From contig NZ_QERF01000001.1 of NCBI RefSeq assembly GCF_003260205.1, positions 186,001 to 250,000 of the forward strand: a DNA stretch of 64,000 bases. Direction: 5' to 3'. Positions 10,078 to 18,976 of the stretch are shown here, piece after piece (position 1 is the first letter of the stretch; the number at the start of each line of letters is the position of its first letter). The position numbers were made by a program, and so were the translations under genes. A model generated the notes under the pieces. That model saw only the letters and a program-made list of their open reading frames with translations. It made no database searches and was not told the DNA's origin. This stretch comes from Winogradskyella tangerina (GTDB lineage Bacteria; Bacteroidota; Bacteroidia; Flavobacteriales; Flavobacteriaceae).

Positions 10078-12089
10078 AAAGCTTCTAAGACTATTGTTTG
10101 GTTGGGTTTTAGTTTTTGGTGACGTGCTACTGACTGTGATGTTATTGTGCCGGTACCTTTTAGGGTTACTTTCACATTAACCTCTAAGTTTTCGAGTAGG
10201 GCGATAGCATCCATGGCAGGCATCCCTATAACACCTGGCATTAACTGCTTATATTTCCGTGAGTTTTCGAAAAACTGTTCGTAGTCTTCATTTACCAGAT
10301 TATTTTCAAAATCTAAAGTTTTAACATCGTCAATAATTGGTGTATCTGTATATATCTTCTGAGCAATTCTCTTAAAAACCGGACCCGAAACGTCAGCACC
10401 GTAGTAGCCGACTTTTGTACTTGGCTCATGAATGACTACAATGCACGAATACTTTGGATTGTCAGCTGGGAAATAACCTGCAAAAGATGAGATGTATTTC
10501 TTGTCTTTAATCCACACATCAAAGTTGGCATATTTGGTACGCGCAGTACCCGTTTTCCCTGCCATTGAAAAGGTTTCAGAATACATGCCTTTTCCCGTTC
10601 CACGAATCACAACATTTTTGAGGATATCCCTAATCTCAGCCAAGGTTTTATCAGAACAAATCTTTTTAACCAGAATTTCTTTCTCAAACACTTCCACCTC
10701 CTTATCAAAAGATTTAACCGACCTAATAAAACGCGGTTTAATAAGTTCGCCGTTATTGGCAATAGCATTGTAAAACGCTAAAGTTTGTAAAGGAGTCATT
10801 GTTAAATTGTACCCATAGGCCATAGAAGGCAATGCATTTCTACTCCAATTAGGAGCACCAGGTCTAGGTATATCTGGTGTTCCTTCACCTATAATTGAAA
10901 CACCTAAGGGCTGATTCAATTTCCATTTACTCAAACGATCTAAGAATTTTTCAGGATTTTTTGAATAATGATCATCTACTATGGTAGCTAAACCAATATT
11001 TGATGATAACTCTAATGCCTGAGCTGCGGAAATTTTACCAAATCCACCAGTACGTGAATCGCTAATGGTTCTACCATAGAAATATTTGATTCCATTTTTA
11101 GTATCAACTATAGTAGACGTGTCAATCACCTTATCTTCTAAAGCAGCCATCAAAGCCATTGTTTTGAAGGTAGATCCAGGCTCATGGCTCTCGCCAACTG
11201 CATAATTTAACCGCTCATAATAGGCACCGCTAGACGTTTTTGCAAGATTTGAAATAGCTTTAATTTCACCAGTCTTAACATCCATAACCACCACACAGCC
11301 ATGTTCGGCTTGGTATTTATCTAATTGTGATTTTAAGGAATGATGGGCTATATCCTGAATGTTAACATCGATAGTTGTATAAACATCCAAACCATCTTGT
11401 GGTTCTACCTGATCGAAATCTGCAATAGGCTTCCATTGCCCATTGCCAATCTTTTGTTTTAAGCGTTTTCCTTTCTTTCCACGCAAATATTGCACCCCAA
11501 AAGCGCCGTCAATACCTACTCTGGTTGCATAATTATTTTCATCAATACGCTCATATCCAATGGTTCGTTCAGCAATTTCACCCATAGGATGTTCGCGTCT
11601 TGTAGTTTGCTCTACAATTAATCCGCCGCCAATAGCCCCTTTATTTAGCAATGGGAAATTGCGCATTCGGATATAATCTGAATAGCTAATATTTCTTGCC
11701 AATAAAAAATATCGGTTCTTATTTCTTCGCGCTTTGCGAATGATGTCTTTGTAGTAAGAGGATGATTTTCCTTTGTAGGCCGAAAGTGAATCTGCCAGCC
11801 CATCTATATGCTCTTCAAATACAGCATCTTTAGCTTGAATGGCATCTATTCTAATGTCATATTTAGGAATTGAAGTTGCCAGAAGACTACCATCGGATGA
11901 ATATACATTTCCACGATTGGGCTCGATATCGAAATCTTTAACTGTTCTTTTTTGCGCAAGGGCACGGTATTCGTCACCTTGAATAAACTGAATTGCACAT
12001 AGCTTAAAGACTACAGCAAGTGCAAATACAAACATGCATCCTGCAACAAAATACAATCGATTTAATATGTTAGTTTCTGTTGTAGCCAA
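10074..12089 (-). CDS. ftsI: FtsI/PBP3-type septal transpeptidase with one C-terminal PASTA domain
   Basis: Class B penicillin-binding protein that cross-links septal peptidoglycan as partner of FtsW. The 671 residues show a short cytoplasmic start, one membrane anchor (about 12-33), the dimerisation/pedestal domain, and the transpeptidase triad SxxK (S306-TFK), SSN (362-364) and KTG (512-514). A single PASTA domain closes the protein (about 617-671, starting MPGVIGMPAMDAIALL). The start is TTG at 12089; upstream in frame a stop comes before any ATG. The TGA stop overlaps the murE ATG. Confidence 0.94.
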   Translation of the reverse strand: MATTETNILNRLYFVAGCMFVFALAVVFKLCAIQFIQGDEYRALAQKRTVKDFDIEPNRGNVYSSDGSLLATSIPKYDIRIDAIQAKDAVFEEHIDGLADSLSAYKGKSSSYYKDIIRKARRNKNRYFLLARNISYSDYIRMRNFPLLNKGAIGGGLIVEQTTRREHPMGEIAERTIGYERIDENNYATRVGIDGAFGVQYLRGKKGKRLKQKIGNGQWKPIADFDQVEPQDGLDVYTTIDVNIQDIAHHSLKSQLDKYQAEHGCVVVMDVKTGEIKAISNLAKTSSGAYYERLNYAVGESHEPGSTFKTMALMAALEDKVIDTSTIVDTKNGIKYFYGRTISDSRTGGFGKISAAQALELSSNIGLATIVDDHYSKNPEKFLDRLSKWKLNQPLGVSIIGEGTPDIPRPGAPNWSRNALPSMAYGYNLTMTPLQTLAFYNAIANNGELIKPRFIRSVKSFDKEVEVFEKEILVKKICSDKTLAEIRDILKNVVIRGTGKGMYSETFSMAGKTGTARTKYANFDVWIKDKKYISSFAGYFPADNPKYSCIVVIHEPSTKVGYYGADVSGPVFKRIAQKIYTDTPIIDDVKTLDFENNLVNEDYEQFFENSRKYKQLMPGVIGMPAMDAIALLENLEVNVKVTLKGTGTITSQSVARHQKLKPNQTIVLEAL

Positions 12090-12145
12090 TCTTAACCTAT
12101 CTACTACTTTATTAATTAGTTTTTATATGGTGCACCAAAGAGTCA

Positions 12146-12469
12146 CTAGTCTTCCTTTGCGCTTTTCACTTTTATTTTGGTTGGCGGGTTCTCTGAAATT
12201 TTAATACCCTTTTCTGCCATTTTATTTGTTATGGTCGATTCCATTTTTAATCGCATTAATTTTGAACGTCCATCTACAAAGGCCGACCTCAATTCCTTTA
12301 CCTCATTTGTTAATCTTGCGATCTCGTGCACCTTGTTGTCAGCACTATGAGAGCTCGCTATCATAATTACGGCCAGAAACGAAATAAAAATGATGATGCG
12401 CCAATTTTTAAACGAATCATCACTGATTAGAAACTTTCCACGTAATATGCTGTAGATGTTTTTCTTCAT
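12146..12469 (-). CDS. ftsL: FtsL-like bitopic divisome protein
   Basis: Small protein of 107 residues with a basic cytoplasmic start, one membrane segment (about 25-42, IIIFISFLAVIMIASSHSA) and a periplasmic helix with coiled-coil character (IARLTNEVKELRSAF). Sequence identity to FtsL cannot be judged by eye, but the layout and the position between rsmH and ftsI are those of FtsL. The ATG overlaps the rsmH stop by 4 bases (ATGA). Confidence 0.82.
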   Translation of the reverse strand: MKKNIYSILRGKFLISDDSFKNWRIIIFISFLAVIMIASSHSADNKVHEIARLTNEVKELRSAFVDGRSKLMRLKMESTITNKMAEKGIKISENPPTKIKVKSAKED

Positions 12470-13374
12470 ATTTTTTCAGCAATCCGAAGCTTTGCGCTTC
12501 GTGCTCTACTATTCACTTTTATTTCTGATTCTGATGGTACTATAAGTCCTCCTACTTTTTTCAACGGCACTTCAAAATTTCCAAATACATCACGTTCAGG
12601 TTCACCTTCAAATAGTCCATTCCTAATAAACCGCTTCACTAATCGATCTTCTAAAGAGTGGTAAGAAATAAAGCTTAACCTACCGCCTACTTTCAATATT
12701 TCTGGCATTTGAACTAACAACTCCTTGAGCACCTCTATTTCCTGATTTACCTCAATTCGGATCGCCTGATAAATTTGAGCCAATACCTTATTTTCTTTTC
12801 TATGGTTCAGAAAGCGCTTAAGCACTAATTTTAGTTGCTGTGTGGTTTCAATGGGTGCAATTTTTCGTTCTGAAACAATCACTCTTGCCATAACAGGAGC
12901 TTGTCTTAATTCGCCATATTGCAACAAGACCGCCCTTAGTTGCTCTTCTTCATATTCATTGATTACTTCATAAGCAGACAGCTTGCTTTCCTGATTCATT
13001 CGCATATCTAGCTTCGCTTCGAACCGTGTTGAAAATCCGCGTTCAGCAACATCAAACTGATGCGACGAAACACCAAAATCTGCTAATACACCATCAACTT
13101 CTTTTACGCCATAAAATCTTAAGAACCTTTTTATATATCTGAAATTCTCATTAATGAGAACAAACCGATCATCTTCAATAACATTATTGAGAGCATCCTT
13201 ATCCTGATCGAAGGCATACAACTTACCTTCTGGTCCCAAACGCGATAAAATCTCTCTACTATGCCCGCCGCCGCCGAAGGTGACATCTACATAAATTCCA
13301 TCTGGTTTTATATTTAAACCATCTACTGTTTCTTTGAGCAGAACCGCATTATGATACTCCATTGTCATCATCAT
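12466..13374 (-). CDS. rsmH: 16S rRNA (cytosine-1402-N4)-methyltransferase RsmH (MraW)
   Basis: SAM-dependent methyltransferase that modifies C1402 of 16S rRNA. The SAM site VDVTFGGGGHS lies near residues 28-38, and DFGVSSHQFD, the RGFS motif and the C-terminal SYHSLEDR are RsmH signatures. Four ATG codons cluster at the start (MMMTM). The fourth, at 13362, gives the family-typical MEYHNAVLLKE and may be the true start; I keep the longest form because nothing in the sequence decides. It overlaps the end of mraZ. Confidence 0.95.
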   Translation of the reverse strand: MMMTMEYHNAVLLKETVDGLNIKPDGIYVDVTFGGGGHSREILSRLGPEGKLYAFDQDKDALNNVIEDDRFVLINENFRYIKRFLRFYGVKEVDGVLADFGVSSHQFDVAERGFSTRFEAKLDMRMNQESKLSAYEVINEYEEEQLRAVLLQYGELRQAPVMARVIVSERKIAPIETTQQLKLVLKRFLNHRKENKVLAQIYQAIRIEVNQEIEVLKELLVQMPEILKVGGRLSFISYHSLEDRLVKRFIRNGLFEGEPERDVFGNFEVPLKKVGGLIVPSESEIKVNSRARSAKLRIAEKI

Positions 13375-13819
13375 CTTGTCCCATCACTTCTTCCGCTAAA
13401 TCCGCAAAATCTAGAGTGGCATCATCAATGGCTTGTTCATATTTCTCTTTATCCCAGATCTCAATGATATTTACCGCAGAAGCCAATACGACTTCTTTAG
13501 TAATCCCTGAAAACACAATAAGGTCTTTCGGAATTAGTAATCGCCCAGCATTATCTACCTCAACAACCTTTACGCCTGCTGTGAATCTTCTAATGAAATC
13601 GTTGTTCTTTTTTTTGAATCGATTGAGCTTATTAACCTTAGCCATAAGTGTGTTCCACTCAGACATCGGATACAACTCTAAGCAAGGCTGAAAAACAGCA
13701 CGCTTCAAAACAAAGCCATCCTTCAGAGCTGCTGATAGCTGTTTCTTCAAAACTGCTGGTATCATTAGTCTGCCTTTGGCATCTGCTTTACACTCGTATG
13801 TTCCGATAAAAGAATTCAA
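13349..13819 (-). CDS. mraZ: Transcriptional regulator MraZ
   Basis: DNA-binding protein of 156 residues with two tandem AbrB/SpoVT-like half domains. The first shows GTYECKADAKGRLMIP (6-21) and the second VVEVDNAGRLLIP, each with the DxxGR hallmark. MraZ represses its own dcw promoter in bacteria where it has been studied. The start is a TTG at 13819; the resulting MNSFIGTYEC start fits the family and no ATG lies suitably near. It is the first gene of the dcw cluster, and the repeat array just upstream is its likely target. Confidence 0.93.
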   Translation of the reverse strand: MNSFIGTYECKADAKGRLMIPAVLKKQLSAALKDGFVLKRAVFQPCLELYPMSEWNTLMAKVNKLNRFKKKNNDFIRRFTAGVKVVEVDNAGRLLIPKDLIVFSGITKEVVLASAVNIIEIWDKEKYEQAIDDATLDFADLAEEVMGQDDDDNGVS

Positions 13820-13830
13820 CGTTCTAGATT

Positions 13831-13900
13831 TCCCACTTTAACGAATTAGTTTCAAATATATTGAAAAAATTACCACATTTTACCACTCTTTCCCACTTTT
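13831..13900 (-). promoter_or_regulatory. Candidate MraZ operator: GTGG repeats around the mraZ promoter
   Basis: Read on the minus strand, three 10-bp units follow each other without a gap (13900 to 13871): AAAAGTGGGA, AAGAGTGGTA, AAATGTGGTA. A fourth unit, TAAAGTGGGA, lies at 13840-13831. Published MraZ boxes are short GTGG/TGGG repeats with about one helical turn between copies, so spacing and sequence both fit. The tandem block sits where the -33 region would be and the fourth copy sits near the expected transcription start. Confidence 0.72.
13853..13860 (-). promoter_or_regulatory. Candidate -7 element for mraZ (dcw cluster)
   Basis: The minus strand reads TATATTTG, a perfect Bacteroidota -7 element (TAnnTTTG). 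It lies 34 bases upstream of the mraZ TTG, between the fourth GTGG copy and the tandem block. No TTG is found at the -33 spacing; the GTGG repeats occupy that place instead. Confidence 0.55.
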
Positions 13901-14045
13901 GTTGATAAGTTTTAATTTTTACTATCTCAATGCTCTGGTAATTCAATAAGAATGTGAGGTTAGGGCGATCAAGAGGCGTGGTAATTTTCAACATTTCGGT
14001 TGATATCCTGAAATGATTAAGTGCATTGAAAGCCAATTATTGTAT

Positions 14046-14074
14046 TTGTTTTAAAAAGGATTTAGTTATATTTG
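14046..14074 (+). promoter_or_regulatory. Promoter of the hydrolase-engB pair
   Basis: TTG (14046-14048), an 18-base spacer and TATATTTG (14067-14074) match the Bacteroidota sigma-A-type -33/-7 promoter. Transcription would start near 14081, about 20 bases before the hydrolase ATG at 14102. It is divergent from the mraZ promoter. Confidence 0.68.
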
Positions 14075-14101
14075 TTTTTAGACAAGCACTAACTTTTATA
14101 G

Positions 14102-14866
14102 ATGGCACACCTTTTAAAAAAAGAAAAGGATTATAGATATATTGAAGTAGGAGAAGGCACACCAATCATAGTGCTCCACGGTTTAATGGGTGGACTGAGT
14201 AATTTTGATTCAGTAACCAACTTTTTTAGCAATAATGGGTATAAGATCATCATTCCTGAATTGCCTATCTACACCATGTCGCTTATTAAGACGAACGTTA
14301 AAAGTTTTGCTAATTACCTAAAGGATTTTATCGATTTCAAAGGCTTTGATAATGTAATTTTATTAGGTAATTCACTCGGTGGACATATTGGTCTTTATCA
14401 CACAAAATTATATCCTGAAAAAGTAAAAGCTCTCATAATAACTGGAAGTTCTGGTCTTTATGAAAGTGCCATGGGTGGAGGTTACACGAAACGAAGTGAC
14501 TATGAAGTTATAAAAAAGAAAGCCCAAGACGTGTTCTATGATCCTGCAGTTGCTACGAAGGAAATAGTAGATGAAGTTTACGAAACAGTAAATGACCGAA
14601 ACAAGCTTGTAAAAACACTTGCTATCGCTAAAAGTGCTATTCGTCATAATATGGCGAATGACTTGCCAAAAATGCATACACCAACTTGTATTATCTGGGG
14701 TAAAAATGACACGGTTACACCTCCAGAAGTTGCAGAAGAATTTCATGAACTTTTACCAGATTCTGATTTGTTTTGGATAGATAAATGCGGACATGCTGCA
14801 ATGATGGAACATCCAGATGAATTTAATACCATTCTCAATAAATGGCTTGAATCTAAAGGGCTTTAG
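14102..14866 (+). CDS. Alpha/beta-hydrolase family protein
   Basis: Single-domain serine hydrolase of 254 residues with no signal peptide, so probably cytoplasmic. The oxyanion-hole motif is HGLMGG (26-31), the nucleophile elbow GNSLGG has Ser91, the acid is Asp203 in GKNDTVTP, and the base is His231 in CGHAAMMEHP. The fold and catalytic triad are clear but the substrate cannot be read from the sequence. It has its own promoter and precedes engB by 47 bases on the same strand. Confidence 0.88.
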   Translation: MAHLLKKEKDYRYIEVGEGTPIIVLHGLMGGLSNFDSVTNFFSNNGYKIIIPELPIYTMSLIKTNVKSFANYLKDFIDFKGFDNVILLGNSLGGHIGLYHTKLYPEKVKALIITGSSGLYESAMGGGYTKRSDYEVIKKKAQDVFYDPAVATKEIVDEVYETVNDRNKLVKTLAIAKSAIRHNMANDLPKMHTPTCIIWGKNDTVTPPEVAEEFHELLPDSDLFWIDKCGHAAMMEHPDEFNTILNKWLESKGL

Positions 14867-14913
14867 ATTTCAACTTTCTTTAAATTAAGGATTTCTAATC
14901 CAACGATTATATC

Positions 14914-15528
14914 ATGAAAATAACTTCCGCTGAATTTGTAATGAGTAATTCTGATGTGGCCAAATGCCCTAAGAATCCTATTCCTGAATATGCTTTCATT
15001 GGACGTAGTAATGTTGGAAAATCCTCATTGATTAATATGCTGACCAATCGCAAAAGTCTAGCAAAAACTTCTGGGCGTCCTGGAAAAACACAATTGATCA
15101 ATCACTTTATAATTAACAACAATTGGTTTCTTGTGGATTTACCTGGCTATGGTTATGCACGAGTTTCAAAGACTTCTAAAAAGACCTTTCAAAAGTTTAT
15201 TACTAATTATTTTGAACAGCGCCAGCAGTTAGTTTCGGCATTTGTATTAGTTGATATTAGACATGAGCCACAGAAAATAGATCTAGAGTTTATGGAATAT
15301 TTGGGCGAAAACGGCATTCCATTTGGAATTATCTTTACCAAGGCTGATAAACTTAAACCAAATGCCATAGACCGAAATGTTGAAAAATATGGCAACGTAC
15401 TTTTAGAAACCTGGGAAGAACTTCCACCCTACTTTATAACCTCATCTTCAAAAAAGATCGGTCAGGATGAATTACTCGATTTTATTGAGGCTACAAATGA
15501 AGAAATTGAACAACTCAGAAACCAGTAA
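14914..15528 (+). CDS. engB: Ribosome biogenesis GTPase EngB (YsxC/YihA)
   Basis: Small TRAFAC GTPase of 204 residues required for large-subunit assembly. G1 is GRSNVGKS (30-37), G3 is DLPGYGYA (75-82) and G4 is TKAD (about 142-145). The start [11 protein letters not shown] and the [11 protein letters not shown] switch region are typical of EngB. It lies behind the hydrolase gene and converges with the permease gene, leaving only 9 bases between the stops. Confidence 0.95.
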   Translation: MKITSAEFVMSNSDVAKCPKNPIPEYAFIGRSNVGKSSLINMLTNRKSLAKTSGRPGKTQLINHFIINNNWFLVDLPGYGYARVSKTSKKTFQKFITNYFEQRQQLVSAFVLVDIRHEPQKIDLEFMEYLGENGIPFGIIFTKADKLKPNAIDRNVEKYGNVLLETWEELPPYFITSSSKKIGQDELLDFIEATNEEIEQLRNQ

Positions 15529-15537
15529 TAGAGTGAC

Positions 15538-16632
15538 TTAAGCTTTTACATCTAACGCGTCTCTTAGCGCGTTACCAACAAGCATAAAAGCCATAACTAA
15601 TAACATTATACAAATCCCCGGAATCATTGCCAGATAAGGCTTTCCTAGAATAATATAATTGTAATGATCTTTAATCATTGCTCCCCAACTTGCCATTGGA
15701 GGTTGTGCTCCAATCCCTAAGAAACTAAGTCCACTTTCTATAAGTATAGCTGCTGCAAAATTTGCAGCGGAAATTACGATCAAAGGTCCAAATATGTTAG
15801 GTAGAATATGTTTCGTTATAATTCTATAATCACCAAATCCCAATGCTCTTGCTGCAGTAACGTATTGCATTTCTTTGGCGCTAATAATTTGCCCTCTCAC
15901 CACTCTAGCAACTTCTACCCACATGGTAAGACCAACAGCAATAAACACTTGCCAGAAGCCTTTTCCTAATGCAAGGGTGATTGCGATTACTAATAAAAGT
16001 GTCGGAATTGACCAGGTAATATTGATGATCCACATAATGAAGGCATCAACCTTTCCGCCGTAATAACCTGCAAGACTTCCCATGAGAAGACCAACAACCA
16101 GTGATATAAATACGGCCACAAAACCTATAAAAAATGAAATTCGAGATCCTATTAAAATGCGGCTCAAATAATCTCTTCCGTATTTGTCGGTGCCAAAAAT
16201 GAAACTGCGATTATCTATGTAATTTTTGTAGTTTGAACCAGGAAACTGACTTAACGCCACTTGCTTTTCTAAACCTTTCAATCCATCTGAAGCATATTCT
16301 ACAAAGTGTAATTGATCGCCTTTAACTTCATAAGATTGAATAGGAACTTCAGTATCTGTATTATTTCTTCCGAAGAAAAACTTGGAGAAAAAATTCTGTT
16401 CAGATTCAATACCTGAAGGAATGGTTAACATCTGCACTTCAAAACCAGGAGATTCAGAATGAATAGACAAATGCATCTGATTGGCATTTTTTGAAGCATC
16501 TGGCGCAAATGCGTAGGCGAAGATTGAAATTAACCCAATGCAAGCAATTAATCCTAAACTAAAAACGCCCCAAAAGTTCTTTTTAAACTTCTGAAGCGCT
16601 AAGCTTGATAGTGAATTGTTTTGGTTTCCCAT
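15538..16632 (-). CDS. ABC transporter permease, DppC/OppC type
   Basis: Inner membrane permease of 364 residues. An N-terminal membrane segment (about 20-42) is followed by a roughly 100-residue soluble, periplasmic-like stretch, longer than in most OppC proteins, and then the BPD_transp_1 domain. The domain shows GTDKYGRDYLSRI, the EAA loop (ARALGFGDYRIITKHILPN) and LSFLGIGAQPP. No ATPase, second permease or solute-binding protein is adjacent, so the partners must be elsewhere. It follows prc by 7 bases on the same strand. Confidence 0.9.
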   Translation of the reverse strand: MGNQNNSLSSLALQKFKKNFWGVFSLGLIACIGLISIFAYAFAPDASKNANQMHLSIHSESPGFEVQMLTIPSGIESEQNFFSKFFFGRNNTDTEVPIQSYEVKGDQLHFVEYASDGLKGLEKQVALSQFPGSNYKNYIDNRSFIFGTDKYGRDYLSRILIGSRISFFIGFVAVFISLVVGLLMGSLAGYYGGKVDAFIMWIINITWSIPTLLLVIAITLALGKGFWQVFIAVGLTMWVEVARVVRGQIISAKEMQYVTAARALGFGDYRIITKHILPNIFGPLIVISAANFAAAILIESGLSFLGIGAQPPMASWGAMIKDHYNYIILGKPYLAMIPGICIMLLVMAFMLVGNALRDALDVKA

Positions 16633-16639
16633 TCAATTA

Positions 16640-18811
16640 TTAATTCTTCACATTCGCCACTTTGTTCTTTATAGCGTAAGTCATTTTAAGGTCGTTGAGC
16701 ACGTTTAATGCCTCCTCAATGTAAACATCTTTAGCTAAACTCTGATGCCAACGTTTGCGCTTTTCTTTGAGTACAGAATCTTGCTCCATCAATTCAATTT
16801 CGTAAGGCAATGAATTAAAAGTTAGATTAGTAGTGTATTCTGAAAGCTTCTCAAAACGCTTGGCCTCCTCTTCATTTAATTCCATCTGCTTTTTATAGTC
16901 ATCATAGTTGAGCGAGTAAATTTCTCGATCTCTAATTTTCTTCACCCATTGCGCATTTGCATCAATTAATTTCAATTGCTCGTTGGCTGCCATTCGTGCT
17001 TTGCTGCGTTCAATCGTGGTATCGTAATCAAAATAATTACCCCACAGTTCGTAGTCAACAGCATCGATCTTATCCCATGGCAATGGATTTTCTTGATCTT
17101 TTTCTCCAATATCGATATAGCTGTAACGGTCTGGTACAATAACATCACTTTTTACACCTTCAAGCTGTGTAGAACCACCGTTAACTCTATAGAATTTTTG
17201 GGTAGTAAATTTCAATGCACCAAGATCACCGTTTGAATTATTTCGAACTAGACGGTTAAGATCCAGTACATTTTGAACAGTACCCTTTCCGTAAGTTTGC
17301 TTACTTCCAATGATAATGGCACGCTTGTAATCTTGCATCGCGGCTGCTAATATCTCAGAAGCAGAAGCAGATAATTCATTGACCAAAATCACCAATGGAC
17401 CATCCCAAATAATTGCTTTGTCTCGGTCTTTCAATACTTCTTTTGGCTGCCCGGTTTCTTTCACCTGAACTACTGGACCCTCTTCAATGAATAATCCGGC
17501 GATATCAACAACCGTTTGAAGTGATCCACCACCGTTATTTCTTAAATCTAAAACTAGGCCTTCAACACCTTCTTTCTTTAAACGTATAATTTCTTGTTTG
17601 ATATCTGAAGCGGCATTGCGCTTGTTATAGTTTTCAAAATCTACATAAAACTTAGGAAGATTGATAACACCAAACTTCTTTTCGTCTTTAATTACGGTTG
17701 AAGATTTAGCGTACGTTTCCTCTAACTCTACAATATCTCTAGTAATTGAAATATCCTCGATTGTTCCGTCAACCTTTTTAAGCGTTAACACTACGGTTGT
17801 ACCCTTTGGGCCTTTGATTAGTTTGATGGCATCATCTAGACGCATCCCTACGATATTCACAGGCTCTTCTTCTTCCGCTTGTCTCACTTTTAAAATTTGA
17901 TCACCTACTTCAAGCTCATTGGCTCTCCAAGCAGGCCCACCACTAATGATCTCATTTACCATGATGGCGTCCATACGTTTTTGAAGACGTGCACCAATGC
18001 CTTCAAAATTACCAGACATTGCGACATCAAAACGGTCTTTATCTTCTGGTGCAAAATAGAAAGTATGCGGATCAAACTCTTCCACGATCGCGTTTACATA
18101 AACGGCAAACCAATCCTTACGTTGTCTGTCCTCAATAAAATCGTAAAGCTCATCTAGAGAACGCTTAGTAGCCTCTCTTGCCTCTTTTTCTAGATCGGCC
18201 AATGATTTTTCACCGCTAGAATTAGATTTCTCATTTTGAGCTGAAAATGTACCTTCAGGAAGTGTTTCATTTTGACCTGAATCGCGCTGAGAAATAGCAT
18301 CGTCATAGTTGGCTATGGTAGAAAACTTCAATTGTTGTCTCCAACGCTCTTTCATTTCGCGTTTACTCTTCACATAAGTTAATTTCTCGTAATCGGCTGA
18401 ATAAGATTCTTGTTTATCAAAGTCGAACGGCTTATCTAAAATTTCAGCATATAACTTCTTCGACTCCTCAATTCGTTTTAATAAACGATCGTGTGTTAAG
18501 TTGAAAAAGGACACGTCATAGGCCTTGATCTGATCATCTAATTCAGATTTATATTCTGCAAATTCCTCAATATCCGAAGCATAGAAATAACGCTTAAATG
18601 GATCTAGTTGATTTAAATAATCTTCGAATACATTTTCAGAAAAGCTATCGTTGAGTTCTTGAGGATCGAAATGTCCATTATCCAAAACATAAGTGATCAA
18701 CTGAATTAATAACTTATCTTTATCTGGATCGTCGAATTTTTTGCTTGTAAAACTGCATGAGGCAAACGCAATAAGGAGTGCCAAAAGTAAAAACTTATAA
18801 TTCCCTTTCAT
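16640..18811 (-). CDS. prc: Carboxy-terminal processing (tail-specific) protease, Prc/Tsp family
   Basis: Periplasmic S41 protease of 723 residues. The signal sequence ends in a lipobox-like FASCS, so it is probably a lipoprotein (Cys19). A Tsp N-terminal domain is followed by PDZ (about 250-345, with GNFEGIGARLQ) and the S41 core, with nucleophile S483 in SASASEI and Lys509 in TYGKGTVQ. A C-terminal Prc domain closes it. The start codon is ATG. It is transcribed divergently from surE and probably together with the downstream permease gene. Confidence 0.93.
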   Translation of the reverse strand: MKGNYKFLLLALLIAFASCSFTSKKFDDPDKDKLLIQLITYVLDNGHFDPQELNDSFSENVFEDYLNQLDPFKRYFYASDIEEFAEYKSELDDQIKAYDVSFFNLTHDRLLKRIEESKKLYAEILDKPFDFDKQESYSADYEKLTYVKSKREMKERWRQQLKFSTIANYDDAISQRDSGQNETLPEGTFSAQNEKSNSSGEKSLADLEKEAREATKRSLDELYDFIEDRQRKDWFAVYVNAIVEEFDPHTFYFAPEDKDRFDVAMSGNFEGIGARLQKRMDAIMVNEIISGGPAWRANELEVGDQILKVRQAEEEEPVNIVGMRLDDAIKLIKGPKGTTVVLTLKKVDGTIEDISITRDIVELEETYAKSSTVIKDEKKFGVINLPKFYVDFENYNKRNAASDIKQEIIRLKKEGVEGLVLDLRNNGGGSLQTVVDIAGLFIEEGPVVQVKETGQPKEVLKDRDKAIIWDGPLVILVNELSASASEILAAAMQDYKRAIIIGSKQTYGKGTVQNVLDLNRLVRNNSNGDLGALKFTTQKFYRVNGGSTQLEGVKSDVIVPDRYSYIDIGEKDQENPLPWDKIDAVDYELWGNYFDYDTTIERSKARMAANEQLKLIDANAQWVKKIRDREIYSLNYDDYKKQMELNEEEAKRFEKLSEYTTNLTFNSLPYEIELMEQDSVLKEKRKRWHQSLAKDVYIEEALNVLNDLKMTYAIKNKVANVKN

Positions 18812-18976
18812 TCTTTCAATTTTTGAATTTTTACCAAGTAGGTTTCTATAATGTACTAAAATAGACGAAAAAACCGTGCCATAAAAAATCGTGGCACTAA
18901 TTTTTTGTTAAAGGTACAAATACTTTAGTTTTTGCGGTTTTTAGTATTTTTACACTATCCAAAACTCAACGAAAAT

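Noticed and set aside
13824..14036. A 70-codon minus-strand open frame upstream of mraZ
   Set aside because: It runs through the GTGG repeats and the -7 element of mraZ, and its product looks random.
15553..15574. Perfect 7-bp GC-rich hairpin TAACGCG/CGCGTTA at the end of the permease gene
   Set aside because: No T run follows on either strand, so I do not call a terminator; it is within coding sequence.
18876..18897. Hairpin GTGCCA/TGGCAC followed by TAATTTTTTG between prc and surE
   Set aside because: It lies between divergent genes, so there is no transcript for it to end. The stem is only 6 bp. A regulatory role cannot be argued from the sequence alone.
18932..18976. Longer surE start at 18932
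   Set aside because: It adds 15 residues not seen in SurE proteins; the ATG at 18977 gives the family N-terminus.
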